The notes beneath the pieces are model-generated. The model made no database searches, was not told where the DNA came from, and saw only the letters and a list, made by a program, of their open reading frames with translations. Both the position numbers and the translations under genes were made by a program. From JANNAV01 sp031384695 (GTDB lineage Bacteria > Pseudomonadota > Alphaproteobacteria > Rhodobacterales > Rhodobacteraceae), in NCBI GenBank assembly GCA_031384695.1, contig JANNAV010000133.1, positions 1-21,361 on the forward strand: a stretch of DNA of 21,361 bases. The letters run 5' to 3'. Positions 1 through 5,606 of the stretch are shown here, one piece after another. Within the stretch, counting starts at the first letter, position 1; each line of letters begins with the position of its first letter.

Positions 1-8
1 CATTTACG

Positions 9-35
9 AAACGGCGGCCTTTGGGCCGCCGTTTT
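9..35 (+). terminator. Intrinsic terminator of a gene upstream of the window
   Basis: A perfect 11-bp stem (9-19 with 24-34) closes a 4-base loop and runs into four T residues (32-35). It would end a plus-strand gene whose body lies to the left of the window. The arms are symmetrical, so some activity on the minus strand is possible, but the T run favours plus. Confidence 0.75.
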
Positions 36-36
36 G

Positions 37-148
37 GTTAAAGCGGATTTCCTTCAATTTGATTCAGATTGAAGGAAATCCAGGACAAGATCAGCTTGGG
101 ACTGTTGCGTGTTGCGTACAATCGGCTGAACCCGATTGTACGCAACAC
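37..148 (+). repeat. Two-hairpin dispersed repeat, copy 1
   Basis: The element starts with GTTAAAGCGG (37-46). Hairpin A (45-81) has a 14-bp stem plus a possible T-G and T-A extension. A 27-base linker follows, then hairpin B with a perfect 17-bp stem (109-125 with 132-148) and loop CTGAAC. Copy 2 lies at 12718-12831 on the other strand with the same order, loop and linker length. Hairpin B ends three bases beyond the cobS stop codon, so on the minus strand it lies immediately 3' of cobS. Neither strand shows a T run after hairpin B, so it is not a classical intrinsic terminator. Confidence 0.85.
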
Positions 149-151
149 ACT

Positions 152-901
152 CTAAAGCAATGCAGCGGCCACGCAAAGTGCTGCGATTTCTGCGATTTGT
201 TGTGCGGCGCCAAGAACATCGCCGGTCTGGCCGCCAATTTTTGCCTTGGCCGAAGCCGCAACGCCTGCTGTGGCCACCGCGACGGCAAGCGCCATCGGCA
301 AGGCCGCCCATTCCACCGAAGCCAAGGCAATTGCCAGCGCCAGACCTGCGGCGAGGATTGCTGTTTTGGCCGGGGGCCGGCCCACCTGATGCGACAGCCC
401 GGTGCCGCGCGCGTTCGGCAAACCGGCCATGATCGCGGCCATCGGCACCCGGCTGAGGGCCGCCACGGCGATGATAGCCCCCCAGTGACCGCCCGCAATC
501 AGCGGCACCAGAGCCGACCAGCGGATCAGCAGCCCTAGCATCAGGGCAAGCGCACCAAAGCTGCCGATGTGGCTGTCTTTCATGATGGCAAGACGGCGTT
601 CGGTTGTGTGGCCGCCATAAAAGCCGTCCACCGTATCGGCCAGCCCGTCTTCGTGCAGGCCCCCCGTCAGCACCGACGCAACCGCCAGAACAAGGGCCGC
701 GCCGGGCCCCGCGGGCAGGCCCGACGCGCTTGCCGCGAAGCCCGCGACGGCGGCGATTGCCCCGACGGTGGCCCCCGCCAGCGGCCAGGCCCAGGCACCT
801 TCGGGGCGCGGCGCGGCAAACGGCACCGGCAAACGGGTGAGCAGGCCGAAGGCGGCGGCCAGATCGGCAAAAATCGCTGTCGTGATGTCGCGCGAATGCA
901 A
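152..901 (-). CDS. cobS: Adenosylcobinamide-GDP ribazoletransferase (cobalamin synthase)
   Basis: This is an integral membrane enzyme that joins adenosylcobinamide-GDP to alpha-ribazole (or its phosphate), a final step of cobalamin nucleotide-loop assembly; it is called CobV in some alphaproteobacteria. The 249-residue length is normal for the family. Visible hallmarks are the N-terminal FGLLTRLPVPF segment, the GGLHEDGLADTVDGFYGG motif, which is the conserved acidic metal/substrate site, and KDSHIGSFGALAL, followed by alternating hydrophobic helices. The start is a TTG with AAAGGA seven bases upstream; no in-frame ATG upstream is credible. It is divergent from cobT, the enzyme that supplies alpha-ribazole phosphate. 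The repeat hairpin at 109-148 follows its stop by three bases. Confidence 0.93.
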   Translation of the reverse strand: MHSRDITTAIFADLAAAFGLLTRLPVPFAAPRPEGAWAWPLAGATVGAIAAVAGFAASASGLPAGPGAALVLAVASVLTGGLHEDGLADTVDGFYGGHTTERRLAIMKDSHIGSFGALALMLGLLIRWSALVPLIAGGHWGAIIAVAALSRVPMAAIMAGLPNARGTGLSHQVGRPPAKTAILAAGLALAIALASVEWAALPMALAVAVATAGVAASAKAKIGGQTGDVLGAAQQIAEIAALCVAAALL

Positions 902-908
902 AATCGGG

Positions 909-914
909 TCCTTT
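909..914 (-). promoter_or_regulatory. Ribosome binding site supporting the TTG start of cobS
   Basis: AAAGGA on the minus strand lies seven bases before the TTG codon at 901-899. It supports that non-ATG start over later internal codons. Confidence 0.6.
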
Positions 915-982
915 CCGGGATGGTCAAGGCTTCCTGGCTTCGCTAGCCACGCGGTAACCGGACTTCATTGCAAAGAGACCCC

Positions 983-1999
983 ATGCCCGCAGTTTTCGCA
1001 ACCCTCGCTGATTTCACCGCTGAACTGGCCGCCTTGCCAGCGCCCGATCCCGTAGCCGTGGCGGCGGCTGTGGCGCGCAATGGCCAGTTGACCAAACCGA
1101 TGGGCGCGCTGGGGCGGCTGGAGGAACTGGCGATCTGGGTGGCGGGGTGGCAGGGCACGGCCAGACCGGCGATAAACCAGCCGCAAGTGATTGTCTTTGC
1201 CGGAAATCACGGCATTTCCGCGCTGGGGGTTTCGGCGTTTCCGGCCGAGGTTACGGTGCAGATGGTGGCGAATTTCCGCGCGGGCGGGGCGGCGATCAAC
1301 CAGTTGTCGGCCTGTTTCGGGGCCAGCATGGCGGTGCATGCGCTTGATCTGGAGCGGCCGACGGCGGATTTCACCCAAACTGCGGCGATGACCGAGGCCG
1401 AGGTGGTGGCAGCACTGGCGACCGGCTGGAACGCGGTGGACAGCGGTGCCGATCTGCTGGTGGTGGGCGAGATGGGGATCGGCAACACCACGGTTGCGGC
1501 GGCGATGGCGGCGGCGCTGTTTGGGGGTGCGGCGCAGGATTGGGTGGGCCGGGGCACCGGGGTGAATGATGCGGGGCTGGCGCGCAAAGCGCAGGTGGTG
1601 GAGGCGGGGCTGTTGCGGCACCGGGCGGTTCTGGGCGCGCCATTGCAGGTTTTGCGCTGTCTGGGCGGGCGCGAGATTGCGGCGATGGTGGGGGCGATGG
1701 CGCGGGCGCGGGTGCGGGGGGTGCCACTTATCCTCGACGGGTTCATTGCCTGTGCGGCGGCGGCGGTGCTGCACCGGCTGGTGGAAGGCGGGTTGGATCA
1801 TGCGGTGGCGGGGCATCAAAGCGGCGAGGCCGCACATGGCAAGCTATTGGCGGCACTGGGAAAAACGCCGCTGCTGGGGCTTGGGCTGCGGCTTGGCGAG
1901 GGGTCGGGCGCGGCGCTGGCAATAGGGGTGGTGAAGGCAGCGGTCGCCTGTCACTCGGGCATGGCGACCTTTGGCGAGGCGGGGGTCAGCGCGGGCTGA
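983..1999 (+). CDS. cobT: Nicotinate-nucleotide--dimethylbenzimidazole phosphoribosyltransferase
   Basis: This cytoplasmic enzyme transfers the phosphoribosyl group of nicotinate mononucleotide to 5,6-dimethylbenzimidazole, giving alpha-ribazole phosphate for the lower ligand of cobalamin. The 338-residue protein shows the family blocks KPMGALGRLEELA near residue 35, VFAGNHGISALGVSAFP near 72, the GEMGIGNTTVAAA block near 163, and the C-terminal LGLGLRLGEGSGAA with the presumed catalytic Glu306. I chose ATG 983, preceded by AAGAGA; a TTG five codons earlier (968) is a weaker alternative. Its last 49 bases overlap the end of the convergent antiporter gene. It is paired divergently with cobS. 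I see no cobalamin riboswitch in the 81-bp spacer. Confidence 0.95.
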   Translation: MPAVFATLADFTAELAALPAPDPVAVAAAVARNGQLTKPMGALGRLEELAIWVAGWQGTARPAINQPQVIVFAGNHGISALGVSAFPAEVTVQMVANFRAGGAAINQLSACFGASMAVHALDLERPTADFTQTAAMTEAEVVAALATGWNAVDSGADLLVVGEMGIGNTTVAAAMAAALFGGAAQDWVGRGTGVNDAGLARKAQVVEAGLLRHRAVLGAPLQVLRCLGGREIAAMVGAMARARVRGVPLILDGFIACAAAAVLHRLVEGGLDHAVAGHQSGEAAHGKLLAALGKTPLLGLGLRLGEGSGAALAIGVVKAAVACHSGMATFGEAGVSAG

Positions 2000-3918
2000 G
2001 CCGGTTCGGGGAGAAGTTTTTCCGGGTCTGGCGGCATGGCGTTGACCTCGTACAGGGTTTCGATCAGGGCGGTTTCCAGATCGCGGTCCAGTTGTTTGGC
2101 GCGCGCGACATAGGCCGCGTTCAGATGCACCGGTTGCCCCGGCACCCAGGCCTGTGCCAGATCGCGCATCGCGGCGCGGTCTATGCGGTAATAGGCCTTG
2201 GAAAGCTGGGCCGCCTCGTATTCACTGAAGCCCGTGTTTTCAAGCACATAGCGCCCCGCTCGGATCGAGCTGTCGAAGGTTTCGCGCACAATGTCGTCGG
2301 CGCCGGCCTGAAACAGCTCGTATACATGCACCCGGTCGCGGGCGCGGGCGACGATGTGGATATCGGGGCGGAATTTGCGCACGTAGGCCACGATCTGCAA
2401 CGCTGCATCGCGGTTGTCCACCGCAACCACCAGAACCTGCGCATCGGCAATGCCTGCGGCCTGCAACAGTTCGGGCCGGGTGGGATCACCGAAAAAGCCT
2501 TTCACCCCGAAGCGGCGCATCGTTTCGATCATCGCCATATCGTTGTCGAGCACCACCGTGGGCACGCCCGAGGTGCGCACCAGCCGGTTCACCACCTGGC
2601 CAAACCGCCCGATACCGGCGATGATCACCTGCGCCTTGGCGTCGATCACATCGGGCGTGTGGGTTGGCACCGGCTCGGCAAAGTGGCGGGTCAGCCAGTC
2701 ATAGGCCAGAAACAGCAGCGGCGACAGCAGCATCGACAGGCTGATCACCAGCAGGGCCATCTGCCCCGCCGCCAGCGGCAAAGCGCCTTCGCTGCGGGCG
2801 AAACTGACAATCAGAAAGCCGAATTCGCCGCCGGGGGCCAGACCCAGCGCAAACAGCCAGCGATCATGGCTTTTCAGGCGAAAGAAATAGCCGAGTGCCG
2901 ACAGCACCGCCCCCTTGATGCAGATCAGTCCCAGCGTCAGCGCCGCCACCAACAGCGGTTCGCGGACCAGCACGGCAAAGTTGATACCCACCCCGACCGT
3001 CATGAAAAACAGGCCCAGCAGCAGGCCCTTGAAGGGTTTGATATCCGCCTCCAACTGGTGGCGAAACTCGGAATTGGCCAGCACCACGCCCGCAACAAAG
3101 GTGCCGAGGGCTGGCGAGAGGCCCACCAGCATCATCAGAAAGGCGATACCCAGCACCATCAACAGCGAGATGAAGGTGGACATTTCGGGCAGCCGAGCGG
3201 CGTGGACAAAGTGGAAAATCGGGCGGCTGAGATAGTGGCCGGCCAGCACGATGGTGGCCACAATCGCCAGCGTCAGCAGCGCCGCCCCCCAGCCGGGCAG
3301 TGATTGCACCAGGGTAAGCAGGGGGGCCGCCACGCCTTCGCTGCCGGTGATCACGGTTTCGGGGTTGTGGATGCCGAACTGGCTGGCGGTTGGCCCCAGC
3401 ACCTCGGGCAGGGCCAGCAGCGGGATCAGGGCCAGCATCGGGATCACCGCGATATCCTGCGTCAGCAGCACCGAGAACGACGCGCGCCCGCCCGCGTTTC
3501 GCATCAGGTTTTTCTCGGACAGGGTTTGCAGCACGATGGCGGTGGACGAGAGCGAGGCCATCATGCCGATGGTGAAGGCCACGCTCCAAAGGGTGCCGAA
3601 GGCGATCAGGACAAGGGTGACGGCCAGCGTGGTCAGCGCCACCTGACCGCCGCCCAGACCCAGCAGTTTGTGCCGCATCTCCCACAGCGCGCGGGGGTCC
3701 AGCTCCAGCCCGATCAGAAACAGCATCAGCACCACGCCAAATTCGGCAAAATGTTGCAGGTTTGCGGTTTCCCCACCGGCAAGCCCCAGCACCGGCCCCA
3801 TCAGGATGCCCGCCGCGAGATACCCCAGCACCGAGCCAAGCCCCAGCCGCACCGCCAGCGGCACCACCAGCACCGCGGTTCCAAGGTAGATCGAGGCCTG
3901 GAGCAGAAAGCTTTCCAT
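1951..3918 (-). CDS. CPA2-family cation:proton antiporter with TrkA-N domain (KefB/KefC type)
   Basis: This 655-residue inner-membrane protein resembles glutathione-gated K+/H+ antiporters. Residues 1 to about 395 are a polytopic Na+/H+-exchanger domain with the typical LFLIGLELDP, LSSTAIVLQTL and LLTQDIAVIP segments. Residues of about 425-545 form a Rossmann RCK/TrkA-N domain with the nucleotide motif IIAGIGRFGQ and the acidic strand end VVLDND. The tail ends in a charged helix. I start at ATG 3918, with GAAGGG six bases upstream inside the end of the Lrp gene. It follows that gene by ten bases, so the two are probably co-transcribed. KefB, KefC and YbaL cannot be separated by eye. No KefG/KefF-type ancillary gene is adjacent. 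Confidence 0.93.
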   Translation of the reverse strand: MESFLLQASIYLGTAVLVVPLAVRLGLGSVLGYLAAGILMGPVLGLAGGETANLQHFAEFGVVLMLFLIGLELDPRALWEMRHKLLGLGGGQVALTTLAVTLVLIAFGTLWSVAFTIGMMASLSSTAIVLQTLSEKNLMRNAGGRASFSVLLTQDIAVIPMLALIPLLALPEVLGPTASQFGIHNPETVITGSEGVAAPLLTLVQSLPGWGAALLTLAIVATIVLAGHYLSRPIFHFVHAARLPEMSTFISLLMVLGIAFLMMLVGLSPALGTFVAGVVLANSEFRHQLEADIKPFKGLLLGLFFMTVGVGINFAVLVREPLLVAALTLGLICIKGAVLSALGYFFRLKSHDRWLFALGLAPGGEFGFLIVSFARSEGALPLAAGQMALLVISLSMLLSPLLFLAYDWLTRHFAEPVPTHTPDVIDAKAQVIIAGIGRFGQVVNRLVRTSGVPTVVLDNDMAMIETMRRFGVKGFFGDPTRPELLQAAGIADAQVLVVAVDNRDAALQIVAYVRKFRPDIHIVARARDRVHVYELFQAGADDIVRETFDSSIRAGRYVLENTGFSEYEAAQLSKAYYRIDRAAMRDLAQAWVPGQPVHLNAAYVARAKQLDRDLETALIETLYEVNAMPPDPEKLLPEPAQPALTPASPKVAMPE

Positions 3919-3928
3919 CAAACGCCCT

Positions 3929-4384
3929 TCAGGTTGGCAGTGCTGCGTCGGCCTTGAACTGATCCATCACGATCTGGCTTTGCACCCGCGCCACGGCAGG
4001 ATGCGGCAGCAAGCGCTGATGGATCAAGTGGTTCAGGGCGGCGAGATCGGCGCACCATACCCGCAACAGATAATCGGCCTCGCCGGTCAAAGTCCATGCC
4101 GAGATCACCGAGGGCAGGCCTGCGATCAGGTGGCCAAAGCTTTTGGCGACATCGGGCTGCTGGCTGGCCATCTGCACCTGCACGAAGGCCTGCACCGTCA
4201 GGCCGACGCGGCCGGGCGCAAGGCGGGCGGTATAGCCGGTGATGAAGCCTTCGGTCTCCAGCCGCTGGCGCCTGCGGGCGGCCTGACTGGGGGAAAGGTT
4301 CAGCTTTTCGCCCAGAGCTTGCGCGGTTTGCATAGCGTTGGTTTGTAGTTCGGCCAGAAGCCGGGAATCGGTTGGATCAAGCAT
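3929..4384 (-). CDS. Lrp/AsnC-family transcriptional regulator
   Basis: The 151-residue protein has the family layout. An N-terminal winged HTH (residues 1-60, starting LDPTDSRLLAELQ and containing LNLSPSQAARRRQRLETEGFI) is followed by a RAM/ligand-binding domain with the TGEADYLLRVWCADLAAL core. A longer reading from ATG 4435 adds 17 residues with no family resemblance, so I use ATG 4384. It is divergent from hppD across about 130 bp that contain an inverted repeat. It lies directly upstream of the CPA2 antiporter on the same strand. Lrp-type proteins bind amino acids and often control a divergent neighbour, so control of hppD and/or the antiporter is a reasonable inference. Confidence 0.9.
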   Translation of the reverse strand: MLDPTDSRLLAELQTNAMQTAQALGEKLNLSPSQAARRRQRLETEGFITGYTARLAPGRVGLTVQAFVQVQMASQQPDVAKSFGHLIAGLPSVISAWTLTGEADYLLRVWCADLAALNHLIHQRLLPHPAVARVQSQIVMDQFKADAALPT

Positions 4385-4458
4385 GCGAAAACCTCGCGTC
4401 GAACTGAGATATCGTGATGAATGTACGCGCGGCATAGGGTGGTTTCAATCAAAAATGC

Positions 4459-4480
4459 GCAAACTTGACGCGGAGTTTGC
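4459..4480. promoter_or_regulatory. Inverted repeat in the lrp-hppD divergent spacer, candidate operator
   Basis: GCAAACT (4459-4465) and AGTTTGC (4474-4480) form perfect 7-base arms around eight bases. A TTGACG lies inside it (4465-4470) and an AT-rich TATTAT follows (4483-4488), though their 12-base spacing is too short for one sigma-70 promoter. The site lies between the Lrp-family gene and hppD, which fits an Lrp-type operator over the hppD promoter. The evidence is symmetry and position only. Confidence 0.45.
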
Positions 4481-4514
4481 GGTATTATTGGGGACCGCAT
4501 AGATGGAGCATGCC

Positions 4515-5606
4515 ATGGGCCCCTTTCCGCACGCCGCCGCCAAAGCCAGCATTTCGGCCGCCAACCCTGCGGGCACCGATGGGTTCGAGTTCGTAGAGTT
4601 CGCGCATCCCGAACCCGCCGAGTTGCGGGCGTTGTTTGCGCGGATGGGCTATGTGTTGACCGCCCGGCACCGCAGCCGTGACATCGAGTTGTGGCAGCAG
4701 GGTGACATCACCTATGTGCTGAACGACGCGCCCGGCAGCCATGCGCGGCGGTTTGTGGACGAACACGGGCCCTGCGCGCCGTCGATGGGCTGGCGGGTGG
4801 TGGACGCGGCGCATGCCTTTGCCCATGCGGTGAAGATGGGGGCAGAGCCTTATATGGGTGGCGACAAGACGCTGGATGTGCCTGCGGTGGTGGGCATCGG
4901 CGGCTCGCTGATCTATTTTGTCGATCAGTACGATGACGTGGACCCTTATCACGATTTCATCTGGTTGCAGGCGGCGAAACCTGCGGGCGTGGGGTTTCAC
5001 TATCTGGATCACCTGACCCATAATGTTCACAAGGGGAATATGGACCTGTGGTTCGATTTTTACGGCCGGATTTTCGGCTTCAGGCAGATTCGCTTTTTCG
5101 ATATCGAGGGCAAGTTCAGCGGGCTGTTCAGCCGGGCGCTGACCTCGCCTTGCCAGCGGATCAGGATACCGATCAACGAGGACCGGGGCGAGACCGGGCA
5201 GATCGTGGAATATCTGAAGCGCTATAAGGGCGAGGGTATTCAGCATATCGCGGTGGGGGCGGTGGATCTTTACGCGGCGGTTGACGAGATTGCGCGGCGG
5301 GGGGTGAAGTTCATGCCGAAGCCGCCGACGTCGTATTACCAACTGTCGAAAACCCGGGTGGCGGGGCATGACGAGCCGCTGGAGGCGATGGCGCGCTATG
5401 GCATCCTGATCGACGGCGAGGGGGTGGTGGACGGCGGCGAGACGCGGATCCTGTTGCAGATATTCTCGAAAACGGTGATCGGGCCGATTTTCTTCGAGTT
5501 CATCCAGCGCAAGGGTGATGACGGGTTCGGTGAAGGCAATTTCCAGGCGCTTTTTGAAAGTATCGAGCAGGATCAGATAGATCGCGGTGTGCTGACTGCG
5601 TCCTGA
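4515..5606 (+). CDS. hppD: 4-hydroxyphenylpyruvate dioxygenase
   Basis: This Fe(II) enzyme converts 4-hydroxyphenylpyruvate to homogentisate in tyrosine degradation. The 363-residue protein has two VOC-type halves. The C-terminal half carries the iron ligands as judged from the family: His166 in YLDHLTHN, His244 in GIQHIAVG and Glu328 in FFEFIQRKG. The end FGEGNFQALFESIE is also typical. I prefer ATG 4515, which gives the usual MGPFPH start and has GGAG six bases upstream. ATG 4503, four codons earlier with GGGGA upstream, is an alternative. It is divergent from an Lrp-family regulator. Its stop codon directly abuts that of the convergent Pro/Ala-rich gene. Confidence 0.96.
   Translation: MGPFPHAAAKASISAANPAGTDGFEFVEFAHPEPAELRALFARMGYVLTARHRSRDIELWQQGDITYVLNDAPGSHARRFVDEHGPCAPSMGWRVVDAAHAFAHAVKMGAEPYMGGDKTLDVPAVVGIGGSLIYFVDQYDDVDPYHDFIWLQAAKPAGVGFHYLDHLTHNVHKGNMDLWFDFYGRIFGFRQIRFFDIEGKFSGLFSRALTSPCQRIRIPINEDRGETGQIVEYLKRYKGEGIQHIAVGAVDLYAAVDEIARRGVKFMPKPPTSYYQLSKTRVAGHDEPLEAMARYGILIDGEGVVDGGETRILLQIFSKTVIGPIFFEFIQRKGDDGFGEGNFQALFESIEQDQIDRGVLTAS

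Noticed and set aside
902..982. Cobalamin riboswitch between cobS and cobT
   Set aside because: The spacer is only 81 bp and lacks a recognisable B12-box; only a small 5-bp hairpin (933-947) is present.
2092..3303. Long plus-strand open frame of 403 codons antisense to the antiporter
   Set aside because: It is a GC-rich shadow: rich in His, Gln and Arg, with no family motifs, while the opposite strand encodes a clear CPA2 protein.
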